From Cellulosimicrobium sp. Marseille-Q4280 (lineage in GTDB: Bacteria > Actinomycetota > Actinomycetes > Actinomycetales > Cellulomonadaceae), in contig NZ_CALPBY010000001.1 of NCBI RefSeq assembly GCF_943181405.1, positions 620,001 to 684,000 of the forward strand: a stretch of DNA of 64,000 nucleotides, read 5' to 3'. How positions within the stretch are numbered: position 1 is the first letter of the stretch; every line of letters begins with the position of its first letter. A program made the position numbers and the translations under genes. The notes beneath the pieces are model-generated. The model did not search any database. It saw nothing but the letters and a program-made list of their open reading frames with translations, and was not told where the DNA came from. Of the stretch, positions 1 to 8,253 are shown one piece after another.

Positions 1-696
1 CGCGAGATCCTCGACGCCGCGCGCGCACGGCTCGCGACCGACGGCCCAGGCGCCCTCTCGCTCCGGGCGGTCGCGCGCGACGTCGGCATGGTCTCGTCGG
101 CCGTATACCGGTACTTCCCGAGCCGCGACGCGCTCCTCACGGCGCTGCTCGTCGAGTGCTACGACGAGCTCGGCGCCGCCGTCGAGGGCGCCGAGGCCGC
201 CGTCGCGCGGGACGATCACCAGGGCCGCTGGCTCGCCGCGTCCCGGGCGCTGCGGGCGTGGTGCGTCGGGCGGCCCGGCGACTTCGCGCTGCTCTACGGC
301 ACGCCGGTGCCCGGCTACGCCGCGCCGCGCGACACCGTCGAGCCCGCGACGCGCGTCGTGCGGGTCCTCGTCCGGATCGTCGGCGACGCATGGGTGGCCG
401 GGCGAGAACCCCTCCCGGCGCCGGAGGGCGCCGACGACGCCACCGCGCTCGTCGCCGACGCCCGCGCCTACGTCGCCGCGCGCGGGCTGGTCGGGCCGGA
501 CGCGCCGACGGAGAGTGTCGTGCGGACTCTCATCGCCTGGACGACCCTGTTCGGCACGGTCTCGTTCGAGCTGTTCGGGCACCTCGAGCGTACGGTCGGG
601 GACCGCGCGTCGTGGTTCGACGCCGTCGCGCTCCGGCTGGGCGCGGACCTCGGCGTCGTCGGGCGCGCCGCCGACCCCGGGAGCGGTGCGCCCTGA
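1..696 (+). CDS. TetR/AcrR family regulator, 5' end cut by window
   Basis: The reading frame is open from base 1 and the true start lies upstream of the window. The visible part opens with most of a TetR helix-turn-helix (REILDAARARL, then SLRAVARDVGMVSSAVYRYF and PSRDALL), so the DNA-binding domain is nearly complete. The C-terminal ligand-binding half (around AWCVGRPGDFALLYGTPVPG and, later, FELFGHLER) resembles the WHG-type TetR C-terminal domain. An internal ATG at 88 falls inside the recognition helix and is not a credible start. Target and ligand are unknown; the next gene is on the same strand but separated by about 90 bp, so there is no strong context clue. Confidence 0.85.
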   Translation, partial: REILDAARARLATDGPGALSLRAVARDVGMVSSAVYRYFPSRDALLTALLVECYDELGAAVEGAEAAVARDDHQGRWLAASRALRAWCVGRPGDFALLYGTPVPGYAAPRDTVEPATRVVRVLVRIVGDAWVAGREPLPAPEGADDATALVADARAYVAARGLVGPDAPTESVVRTLIAWTTLFGTVSFELFGHLERTVGDRASWFDAVALRLGADLGVVGRAADPGSGAP

Positions 697-789
697 GCTG
701 CCGTCCGGCGGGCGGTATCGATGCGGCGACTGCCCGACGAGGCCGGTAGCCTGATGGCTCTGGTCCCTACGAGCACGAACGAGGTCTAC

Positions 790-1173
790 GTGCCCACCGG
801 CAAGGTCAAGTGGTTCGACACCGAGCGCGGCTTCGGCTTCATCGCCGACGACGACGGCGGCGAGGTCTTCCTGCACGCCTCCGCGCTCCCCGCGGGCGCG
901 CCCGCCCCCAAGCCCGGAGCGCGCGTCGACTTCGGCGTCGCCGACGGCCGTCGTGGCCCCCAGGCCCTGGCCGTCAAGCTCCTCGACCCCGCGCCGTCGG
1001 TCGTCAAGGCGAAGCGCCGCTCGGCCGACGAGATGGCCGTGATCGTGGAGGACCTCATCAAGGAGCTCGACGGGATCGGCAACGGCCTGCGCCGCGGCCG
1101 CTACCCGGAGAAGGGCAAGGCGACGAAGGTCGCCGCCGTGCTGCGCGCGGTCGCGGACGAGATCGAGGCCTGA
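790..1173 (+). CDS. cold-shock domain protein with C-terminal extension
   Basis: The N-terminus TGKVKWFDTERGFGFI carries the RNP1-like nucleic-acid-binding signature of CspA-type cold-shock domains (residues about 3-65), so the protein probably binds single-stranded RNA or DNA. It is 127 aa, about twice a minimal Csp, with a basic helical extension (VVKAKRRSADEMAVIVEDLIKEL). I chose GTG at 790 because it puts the canonical PTGKVKWF at the N-terminus and has a GAGG about 5 nt upstream; ATG at 754 is in frame and would add 12 residues. It ends 2 bp before the DUF3027 gene, so the two are probably co-transcribed. Confidence 0.85.
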   Translation: MPTGKVKWFDTERGFGFIADDDGGEVFLHASALPAGAPAPKPGARVDFGVADGRRGPQALAVKLLDPAPSVVKAKRRSADEMAVIVEDLIKELDGIGNGLRRGRYPEKGKATKVAAVLRAVADEIEA

Positions 1174-1175
1174 GC

Positions 1176-2072
1176 ATGAGTGCCGTGGCAGCTGCCGAGG
1201 AGCGCGTACGCGGGGTGTCCGCGCGCGCCGCGCGCGACGCCGTCCTGACGGGCGCCGTCGACGTCGCCCGCGCCGCGGCCGAGGAGGTCGCGGAGAACCC
1301 TCAGGACGTCGGCGAGCACCTCGGCACGGTCGCGGAGGCCGACCGGCTCATCTCCCACCGGTTCGCGTGCACGATGCGCGGGTACTCCGGCTGGCACTGG
1401 ACCGTGACCCTCGCACGCGTGCCGCGCGGGCGCGTCGCGACCGTGTGCGAGGTGGAGCTCTTGCCCGGCGACGGCGCGCTGCTCGCGCCCGCGTGGCTCC
1501 CGTGGTCGGAGCGCCTGCGGCCCGGCGACGTGGGCCCCGGCGACGTCCTGCCCTTCCGCGCGGACGACCCGCGCCTCGAGCCCGGCTACGTGCCGACCGG
1601 CGACGAGGAGGAGGACGCCGTCGCGATCGAGGAGCTCGCGCTCGCACGGGCGCGCGTGCTCTCGCCGGAGGGCCGGGACGAGGCCGCCGAGCGCTGGTAC
1701 CGCGGCTCGCGCGGCCCGACGACGCGTGGCGCCGTCGCGTCGGCGGCCGAGTGCGGGTCGTGCGGCTTCCTCGTGCCCCTCCAGGGTGCGCTCGGCCAGG
1801 TGTTCGGCGTGTGCGCGAACGCGTGGTCGCCCGACGACGGCAAGGTCGTGAGCCTCGACCACGGTTGCGGCGCGCACTCCGAGACCGACGTCGACCCCCA
1901 GCCGAGCGACTGGCCCGACGCCGCGCCGCTCATCGACGAGATGCACGTCGAGCTCGTCTCGATGCTCGAGGCGGCGGCTCCGGCCGAGCCTCCGGCCGCG
2001 ACGACCGACGTCGTGAGCGGGACCGGGTCGGCGGAGCCGTCGCGAACGGCCGAGGACGAGCCCGGGGCGTGA
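1176..2072 (+). CDS. DUF3027 family protein
   Basis: 298 aa soluble protein of unknown function. The body matches what I recall of DUF3027, a family restricted to actinobacteria: the block RFACTMRGYSGWHWTVTLAR, a charged central linker, then a Cys-containing patch AECGSCGFLVPLQGALGQVF and VCANAWSPDDGKVVSLDHGC. The CxxC plus later C and H residues could bind zinc, which is inference. ATG at 1176 follows the cold-shock gene by 2 bp, and its stop overlaps the next gene start (GTGA, 4 nt), giving a three-gene translationally coupled run. Confidence 0.8.
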   Translation: MSAVAAAEERVRGVSARAARDAVLTGAVDVARAAAEEVAENPQDVGEHLGTVAEADRLISHRFACTMRGYSGWHWTVTLARVPRGRVATVCEVELLPGDGALLAPAWLPWSERLRPGDVGPGDVLPFRADDPRLEPGYVPTGDEEEDAVAIEELALARARVLSPEGRDEAAERWYRGSRGPTTRGAVASAAECGSCGFLVPLQGALGQVFGVCANAWSPDDGKVVSLDHGCGAHSETDVDPQPSDWPDAAPLIDEMHVELVSMLEAAAPAEPPAATTDVVSGTGSAEPSRTAEDEPGA

Positions 2073-5000
2073 GCCACGACCCCCTCGGGACCGCGGCGCT
2101 GCGTCGCGCCGTCCTCGAGGCCTGGCGGTCCTCGCCGACCCGGCTGCGCGAGGACGCCAACACCGAGGAGGACCACGCGCACGGGTCCTACCGGGACCGC
2201 GTGGTCGTCGAGCTCGCGCAGAACGCCGCCGACGCCGCCGCTCGCGCCGGGGTGCCCGGCCGCCTGCTCCTCGCCCTGCGGCCGTCGGGCCGTCGGGGCA
2301 CCCCCGGCGTGACCGGGGCCGGCCGCACCACCGGCAACGGCGGCACCACCGGCACCGGGGACGAGGCCTGGGTGCTGCGCGCGGCCAACACCGGGACGCC
2401 GCTGGACGCCGCGGGCGTGGCGTCGCTCGCCGCGCTGCGGGCGTCCGCCACGGGCGAGCAGCGCGCGGCGGGGGCGACCGTCGGCCGGTTCGGCGTCGGG
2501 TTCGCCGCGCTGCGCTCGGTGTCCGACGAGATCCGCATCGGCACCGGGGACCGCGCCGTCGGCTTCTCGCTGGACCGTACCCGCGTCGCGCTCCAGGAGG
2601 TCGTGCGCGACGATGCCGCGCTCGCGACCGAGGTCGCCCGGCGCGGCGACCGCCTTCCCGCGCTGCGGCTCCCGTTCCCTGCGACGGTCGTGGTGCCGGA
2701 CGGCTACGACACGGTCGTCGAGGTCGTGCTGCGCGACGCGGCCGCGCTCGCCGCGGTGCGGGCGGAGCTGGCGACGGTCGGCGACCCGCTGCTGCTCGCG
2801 CTGCCCGCGCTGGAGGAGATCGTCGTCGACGACGACGACCGCCCGCCCCGACGGGTCGCGGACGTCGAGGAACGGTGGACGACGGTCCGCCGCGGCGGGT
2901 CGGTCGACCCGGAGCTGCTCGCCGGGAGGCCGGTCGAGGAGCGGTCGCGGAGCGGCTGGACGGTCACGTGGGCACTCCCGCACGACGCCGCACGTCCGGA
3001 GGGCGGGAACCTCCCGGAGCCGCCGCCGTCGGGCGCCGGCGACATGCTGCACGCGGCAGAGCCGTCGAGCGGTCGCGAGCTGCTGCGTGTCGTGCACGCT
3101 CCCACGCCCACCGACGAGCCTGCGACCTTCCCTGCGCTGCTGCTCGCGTCGTTCCCGCTCGACCCGTCGCGCCGGCACGTGTCCCCGGGAGCCCTGACCG
3201 AGCACGTGGCGCGCCGCGCGGGCGAGGCGTACGCGGAGCTGCTCGGGGCGGAGGCGACGCGACGCGGGGCCGACGTCCTCGGGCTCGTGCCGACGGGGCT
3301 GCCCGCGGGCGCCGTCGACGCACTCGTGCGTGACGCGGCCGCGGACGCCCTGCGACGCACGCCGCTCCTCCCCGTCGCGGGCTCACGTCACCTGGTCCGT
3401 CCCGCCGACGCGCGGGTGCTGAGCGGGGACGTCGGTGCCGACCCGGCCGTCCTCGGGGTGCTCGGCGTGCCCGACCTCGTCGCGGTGCCGCGGCACCTCG
3501 TGCCGGTCGCCCGTTCCCTCGGGGTGGAGGTGCTCGATCTCGCGGACGTCGTCGACGATCTCCGGACCCCGGTCGGCCGCGACGGCTGGCGCGCCCTCTA
3601 CGACGCGCTCGCACCGCACTCCGCGGACCCGGCCGTGCGGGAGGCGCTCGGTGCTGTCCCCGTGCCCCTGGCCGACGGCCGCACCGTGCGCGGGGCGCGT
3701 GGGCTCGTCCTGCTCGACGCGCCCGAGGACCTCGACGCGCCTGGCGCCCTGCCCGCCCTCACCGCGCACGACGGCGCGGTGCTGGGCCTGCGCGTCGTCG
3801 ACCCGGAGGCGGCGCACCCGCTCCTCGAGCGCCTCGGCGCCCGCCGGGCCTCTGTGCGCGACCTCGTCGCCGACGACGCGGTCCGCGCGCGCGTGCTCGC
3901 TGCGGCGGCTGCGTCCGACGACGGCGACGACGTCACGGCGGCGGTCGGGCCCCTGCTCGCGCTCGTCGCAGCGGCGGTGGCGACAGGTCTCGACGCCGCG
4001 CCGTTCTGGTGGGGGGAGCTGCCGCTCGCGACCGGGGACGGCGAGACGGCGGCGGCGCGGTCGCTCGTCCTGCCGGGCTCGTGGGCGAGCCGTGTCCTCG
4101 CCCTCGACCCGGTGGGTGCGGACGTGGTCGAGCGGTGGGGCGAGCCCGTGCTGCGGGCGGTGGGGGTCGTCGTCGGGCCGACCGTGCACCGGGTGCGCGA
4201 CGTCCTCACCCCGTCGCCCGGCGAGGACCCGGTGCTCGCGCCGCACGGCGCGGAGGGCTGGCTGTCGGACTGGTCGGGATACCTGGAGCACCTGGCGCGC
4301 GCGCTCGGGGCCGGGGTGTTCGTGGGCGACGTCGCCGCCGTCGCGGACCTCGACGCGGTCGCCGACGACGCCTGGACCGAGGTCCTCGCGGCGATCGCCG
4401 CCGACCCTGCCACCCGGGCCGCGCTGCTCGAGCCGGTGCGGGCGCCGGGCGGGCGGGAAGCACCGTCGTACACGGCGTGGTGGCTGCGCGAGGAGCTGGG
4501 CGGGCCCTTCGCGCTCGGCGACGTCCCCCTCCTGCGCCGGGCCCCGCCTGAGCTCGCCGCGCTCGACGAGGAGGTCCTCGTCGCGCTCGGCGGTGTGCGA
4601 CGCCTCGGCGGGCTCACGCCGGTCGAGTGGGTCGGGCTGCTGGACGCGCTGCCTGACGTCGGGTCACGGCTCGACGCCGACGACGCCGTCGCGGTGTGGC
4701 GCGCGCTCGCGGGGCTGGCGGGGCGCGGAGAGGAGCTGGACCCGGCCCCGGACCGGCTGCCGGCGATCGGTCCGCGGGGTGTGGAGGTCGCGGACGCGGC
4801 CGAGGTCGTGGTCGCGGCGGACCCGATGTGGTCTCCGCTGCGCCCGGTGGTCCCGGCGCCCGCGGACCTGGTGGGCGCCGTCGCCGACCTGCTCGACGTC
4901 GCCGTCGCGTCCCCGGCCCCACGACCCGACGGCGTGGGCCTGCCGCCTACCCCGCCGACCGACGGCGCGGCCGCGCCGCGCGAGGTCCCCGTGTCGGTGC

Positions 5001-5257
5001 GCCGGATCCTGCCCGACGCGCCAGGGACGTGGACCGAGCACGCGGACCTGCGGGTGCAGGGGGTCCGGGTGCCGTGGTGGGTCGTGGGCTCAGGGCCGGC
5101 GGTGGCCGTGCACGTCGGCGAGCCCCGTGCCCTCGCGCCCGCGCTCGCCGCGGCGGCGGGGAGGTTCGCCCTGCGGCACCTGGTCGAGGAGGTGCTGCGC
5201 GACCCGGAGAGCGCCGAGCGGGCCGTGGCGTCGTCGTTCTGGGACGACGCAGGGTGA
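2069..5257 (+). CDS. Hsp90/sacsin-like GHKL ATPase domain protein
   Basis: 1062 aa. The N-terminal about 220 residues hold a GHKL-type ATP fold: N-box VVVELAQNAADAAA (Asn 52), a lid region with RAANTGTP (about 105-111) in place of the usual DxGxG, and G2 box GRFGVGF (139-145). This matches the sacsin N-terminal ATPase-like family. The remaining about 800 residues are Ala/Val/Asp-rich without recognisable catalytic motifs. GTG at 2069 overlaps the previous stop by 4 nt. Its neighbours (cold-shock protein, DUF3027, DUF2530) form a recurring actinobacterial neighbourhood as I remember it. A chaperone-like role is inferred from the fold only; the client is unknown. Confidence 0.7.
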   Translation: MSHDPLGTAALRRAVLEAWRSSPTRLREDANTEEDHAHGSYRDRVVVELAQNAADAAARAGVPGRLLLALRPSGRRGTPGVTGAGRTTGNGGTTGTGDEAWVLRAANTGTPLDAAGVASLAALRASATGEQRAAGATVGRFGVGFAALRSVSDEIRIGTGDRAVGFSLDRTRVALQEVVRDDAALATEVARRGDRLPALRLPFPATVVVPDGYDTVVEVVLRDAAALAAVRAELATVGDPLLLALPALEEIVVDDDDRPPRRVADVEERWTTVRRGGSVDPELLAGRPVEERSRSGWTVTWALPHDAARPEGGNLPEPPPSGAGDMLHAAEPSSGRELLRVVHAPTPTDEPATFPALLLASFPLDPSRRHVSPGALTEHVARRAGEAYAELLGAEATRRGADVLGLVPTGLPAGAVDALVRDAAADALRRTPLLPVAGSRHLVRPADARVLSGDVGADPAVLGVLGVPDLVAVPRHLVPVARSLGVEVLDLADVVDDLRTPVGRDGWRALYDALAPHSADPAVREALGAVPVPLADGRTVRGARGLVLLDAPEDLDAPGALPALTAHDGAVLGLRVVDPEAAHPLLERLGARRASVRDLVADDAVRARVLAAAAASDDGDDVTAAVGPLLALVAAAVATGLDAAPFWWGELPLATGDGETAAARSLVLPGSWASRVLALDPVGADVVERWGEPVLRAVGVVVGPTVHRVRDVLTPSPGEDPVLAPHGAEGWLSDWSGYLEHLARALGAGVFVGDVAAVADLDAVADDAWTEVLAAIAADPATRAALLEPVRAPGGREAPSYTAWWLREELGGPFALGDVPLLRRAPPELAALDEEVLVALGGVRRLGGLTPVEWVGLLDALPDVGSRLDADDAVAVWRALAGLAGRGEELDPAPDRLPAIGPRGVEVADAAEVVVAADPMWSPLRPVVPAPADLVGAVADLLDVAVASPAPRPDGVGLPPTPPTDGAAAPREVPVSVRRILPDAPGTWTEHADLRVQGVRVPWWVVGSGPAVAVHVGEPRALAPALAAAAGRFALRHLVEEVLRDPESAERAVASSFWDDAG

Positions 5258-5279
5258 GCGGCGCCGAGCTCTGCCGGGG

Positions 5280-5588
5280 TCAGCCGGTCGTGCGGTCCCG
5301 ACGGTCGTCGCGCGGGACGACGGGGAGCTCGGCGGTGCCGGCACGGTAGCTCTCGCGGTGCCCGCGCTCCCACCACAGGCCGATGCCTCCGAGCGCGAGA
5401 CCGACGACGCACGTCGCGACACCGCGGGCCGTGGGCATGCCCGTCGCGAGGAGCACGACGCACACCAGCAGGGCCGCCCCCCACAGCGCGACGCCCCACA
5501 GGATCACGGCGCGCAGGTCCACGCGCAGGGGCGCAGGCTCGGGCCGGCGGCGGTCGGGGTGGAGCAGGAGCGTGACGAACGTGGGCAC
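5280..5588 (-). CDS. DUF2530 small membrane protein
   Basis: 102 aa. It has two hydrophobic segments (AVILWGVALWGAALLVCVVL and VATCVVGLALGGIGLWW) flanked by charged ends, and the N-terminal RPEPAPLRVDLRAVI block typical of DUF2530. The orientation is convergent with the Hsp90-like gene, 22 bp apart. The start is GTG at 5588; no good Shine-Dalgarno is visible, so the exact N-terminus is uncertain. Function unknown. Confidence 0.7.
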   Translation of the reverse strand: MPTFVTLLLHPDRRRPEPAPLRVDLRAVILWGVALWGAALLVCVVLLATGMPTARGVATCVVGLALGGIGLWWERGHRESYRAGTAELPVVPRDDRRDRTTG

Positions 5589-5967
5589 GTCGCCATCGTA
5601 CCGGCGGGCCTTTTCACCCGGTGATGCCCGTCACAGAGGGCGGTCTGGGATGTCTTACCTGGTGTGATGATCTCCAGCGTCGCCGACCGGCCCGCCGCGA
5701 CGCTGCGGCGAGACGAGGCGACGTGCCTCCGCGCACGGCCGGGTATCTCGAGGCAGAACACCTGGACTGGACGACTGTCCAAACTCTTTCACTCCGACCC
5801 GGCGGCTGCAGGAAACGTTGCAATCCTGGGCCTGCGAGGTTCGAAGGATCGTGCAGCGCGGTGATCATCTCACCCGGGTGAAAGCCGATGAGAATTCGCT
5901 TTCTACTACTTCGACGAACCTAGGATGAGTCGCCATGCAGGGGTATCAGGAGTCAGGAGGTGGACAC
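5589..5967. other. non-coding region with TCACC palindromes
   Basis: About 380 bp between the divergent DUF2530 and glycosylphosphotransferase genes with no credible gene. It is less GC-rich than its surroundings. It contains TCACCCGGTGA (5614-5624) and the perfect palindrome TCACCCGGGTGA (5870-5881), two related dyads that could bind the same regulator. TAGGAT at 5921-5926 is a possible -10 element for the downstream gene, without an obvious -35. Operator function is inference. Confidence 0.4.
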
Positions 5968-7485
5968 GTGTCCCACGACGTCGAGCACGACACACGACGC
6001 GGGCTGCGTTCCCTCCTCGGCGTCTCGCCCGCAGCGAGGGTCCGGGCGGCCCGGGCGGCGTTCACGGACCGGGACTGGCAGGTCGCCTACCGTCGCCGTC
6101 TCCTGCTCACCGACACCGTCGCCGTCGCCGTCGCCGTCCTCGTCGCCTACTTCATGCGGTGGGAGCAGTTCCTCTCGGACCCGGTCCGTAGCAACGTCCA
6201 CGTCCCGTACGTCGTCCTCAGCGTCCTCATCGGCGTCGCGTGGTCCGTGTCGCTCGTCGCCACCCGCACCCGCGACCCGCGGGTGCTGGGCAGCGGGGCC
6301 ACGGAGTACCACCGTGTCTTCGACGCGTCGTGGCGGCTCTTCGCCGTGCTGGCGGTCCTCGCCTTCCTCCTGCGATTCCAGGAGGCCCGCGGCTACCTCG
6401 CCTTCGCGTTCCCCATCGGTCTCGGCGGAGTCCTGCTCGGGCGCTACGCGTGGCGGCAGTGGCTCCACCGGCAGCGCGCCCACGGGCTCGCACGCTCCGC
6501 GGTCCTCGCCATCGGTCACCGCGAGCAGGCTCAGCGGCTCATCCGCGACCTCAACGGCCGGTCCGAGTCGGGCTACCGCGTCGTCGGGGTGTGCGTCCCG
6601 TCCGGGCGCATCGAGGAGGGGGAGACCGTCAGCGGGATCCCCGTGCTCGGTTCCCTGCGCGACGCCGGCGAGGTCGCCGCGAGGGTCGACGCCGACATCG
6701 TCGCGGTCTCCGGCTCCGACGCGATCACGGCCGACGTCGTGCGACGGCTCGGCTGGGAGCTCGAGCCCTACGGCGTGGACCTCATGCTGACCGCGGAGCT
6801 CGCCGACGTGGCCGGGCCGCGCATCACCATCACCCCTGCCGAGAGCGTCGCGCTCCTGCACGTCGACGCACCGCGCTTCACGGGGCCCCGGTTCGTCGTG
6901 AAGACGGCCACCGACTGGTTCGGCGCCGCGCTCATCACCCTCGTGCTGCTGCCCGTCCTCGTGGTCGTGGCGCTCGCCGTACGGCTGACGAGTCGCGGAC
7001 CGGTCTTCTACCGCCAGGAGCGCGTGGGCCGCAACGGCCGCGTGTTCCCGATGTTCAAGTTCCGCTCCATGCGGACCGGTGCGGACCGCGAGATCGCCGC
7101 CCTCGTCCAGCAGAACGACGGCGCGGGCCCCCTGTTCAAGATGCGCGACGACCCGCGGGTCACGCGCGTGGGCAAGGTGCTGCGCCGGTACTCGCTCGAC
7201 GAGCTCCCGCAGCTGCTCAACGTGCTGCGCGGCGACATGAGCCTCGTGGGCCCGCGCCCGCCGCTGCAGAGCGAGGTCCAGAAGTACGAGATGAAGGTGC
7301 GCCGTCGTCTGCTCGTCAAGCCCGGGCTCACCGGGCTGTGGCAGGTGGGCGGGCGCTCGGACCTGTCGTGGGAGGAGAGCGTGCGGCTCGACGTCTACTA
7401 CGTCGAGAACTGGACCCTCTTCGGCGACTTCCTCATCCTCGCCCGCACGGCGCGAGCCGTGTTCGGCGGGCACGGCGCCTACTGA
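5968..7485 (+). CDS. polyprenyl glycosylphosphotransferase (exopolysaccharide initiating sugar transferase)
   Basis: 505 aa. It transfers a sugar-1-phosphate to undecaprenyl phosphate, the first step of capsule or exopolysaccharide assembly at the inner membrane. N-terminal transmembrane helices are followed by a Rossmann-like CoA-binding-type domain (SAVLAIGHREQAQRLI onward), one more membrane segment (ALITLVLLPVLVVVALAVRL), then the bacterial sugar transferase domain with FKFRSM, DELPQLLNVLRGDMSLVGPR and KPGLTGLWQVGGRS. GTG at 5968 has AGGAGG 7 nt upstream and is preferred. ATG at 5935 is in frame and sits 8 nt after a TAGGAT box, so a leaderless longer form is possible. The next gene begins 18 bp downstream. 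Confidence 0.9.
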   Translation: MSHDVEHDTRRGLRSLLGVSPAARVRAARAAFTDRDWQVAYRRRLLLTDTVAVAVAVLVAYFMRWEQFLSDPVRSNVHVPYVVLSVLIGVAWSVSLVATRTRDPRVLGSGATEYHRVFDASWRLFAVLAVLAFLLRFQEARGYLAFAFPIGLGGVLLGRYAWRQWLHRQRAHGLARSAVLAIGHREQAQRLIRDLNGRSESGYRVVGVCVPSGRIEEGETVSGIPVLGSLRDAGEVAARVDADIVAVSGSDAITADVVRRLGWELEPYGVDLMLTAELADVAGPRITITPAESVALLHVDAPRFTGPRFVVKTATDWFGAALITLVLLPVLVVVALAVRLTSRGPVFYRQERVGRNGRVFPMFKFRSMRTGADREIAALVQQNDGAGPLFKMRDDPRVTRVGKVLRRYSLDELPQLLNVLRGDMSLVGPRPPLQSEVQKYEMKVRRRLLVKPGLTGLWQVGGRSDLSWEESVRLDVYYVENWTLFGDFLILARTARAVFGGHGAY

Positions 7486-7502
7486 GGCGGAGGTGGTCCG
7501 TC

Positions 7503-8186
7503 GTGCGGGTCTCCGTCGTCGGGTGCGGCCGCCGAGGCGCGGTCCAGGCGGCGTGCCTCGCCGCAGCCGGTCACGACGTCGTCGCCCTGGAGACGGACCC
7601 GTCCGCCCGACGGCGGCTGCGTGCCGGGCTCCCCGCGACCGCCGAGCCGCGGCTGCGGCGGCTCCTCGCCCTCGCCCTGCTGAGCGGGCGGCTGCGGGTC
7701 ACCGGTGACCGGACCGCCGTCGCCGGCGCTCGGGTCCACGTCCTGGCCGTGGGGACCGGTGCAGTCGCGGGAGGCCTGGCCGTCGGGGACGACGACGTGC
7801 GCGCGGGTGCCCGGACGGCGATGCTGCGCGACGCCGTCGAGCAGCTCGCCCCGCACCTGGGGCCCGGGGACCTCGTCGTCGGCCGCGCGAGCGTCCTGCC
7901 CGGGACCGCCGCGTGGCTCTCGGCGTCGCTCGCGGCCGACGGCGTGCACGCGGACGTCGTGTGGGTGCCGGACGAGCACCGGCCCGGCCACGCCGTCCTC
8001 GACACGCTGCGCCCCGCCCGCCTCGTGTACGGGGTGCCGGGCGGCACGCCGGGGGAGCGGGCTGTGGCGATCCTCGACGCGCTCCACGCCCTCCAGCTCG
8101 CCGCGGGAACGCCCCGTGAGACGGCCGGCCTCGAGCACGCGGAGCTCGTGGGAGGACCCGTCCCCGCCGTGCTCGGCGCGGCGTGA
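7503..8186 (+). CDS. one-domain, degenerate UDP-glucose/GDP-mannose dehydrogenase relative
   Basis: 227 aa, against about 430 or more for full enzymes. Only the N-terminal NAD-binding domain is present: VRVSVVGCGRRG (glycines 7, 9, 12), acidic ALETDPSARRRL after beta-2, RASVLPGTAAWL in place of STVPPGT, and PDEHRPG where the family has the catalytic PEFLREG. DTLRPARLVYG matches the family block after it. The central and Cys-containing C-terminal domains are absent, as is the catalytic Glu. Dehydrogenase activity is therefore unlikely; a binding or regulatory role beside the sugar transferase is inference. GTG at 7503 is preceded by GGCGGAGG. Confidence 0.65.
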   Translation: MRVSVVGCGRRGAVQAACLAAAGHDVVALETDPSARRRLRAGLPATAEPRLRRLLALALLSGRLRVTGDRTAVAGARVHVLAVGTGAVAGGLAVGDDDVRAGARTAMLRDAVEQLAPHLGPGDLVVGRASVLPGTAAWLSASLAADGVHADVVWVPDEHRPGHAVLDTLRPARLVYGVPGGTPGERAVAILDALHALQLAAGTPRETAGLEHAELVGGPVPAVLGAA

Positions 8187-8213
8187 GGCGCGCCACGGCG
8201 GGCACCCTACCCC

Positions 8214-8231
8214 GGTTACGCCCTCGTAACC
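8214..8231 (+). promoter_or_regulatory. inverted repeat upstream of purine permease
   Basis: GGTTACG-CCCT-CGTAACC is a perfect 7-bp inverted repeat ending 22 bp before the permease ATG. Its position suits an operator or a short leader hairpin. No regulator is identified. Confidence 0.35.
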
Positions 8232-8253
8232 CGCGTCTGGCAGCATTCTCCCC

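Noticed and set aside
5935-5967. Longer N-terminus of the glycosylphosphotransferase
   Set aside because: ATG 5935 lacks a Shine-Dalgarno and adds a Gly-rich stretch that encodes the AGGAGG of the GTG at 5968; a leaderless form remains possible because of TAGGAT at 5921.
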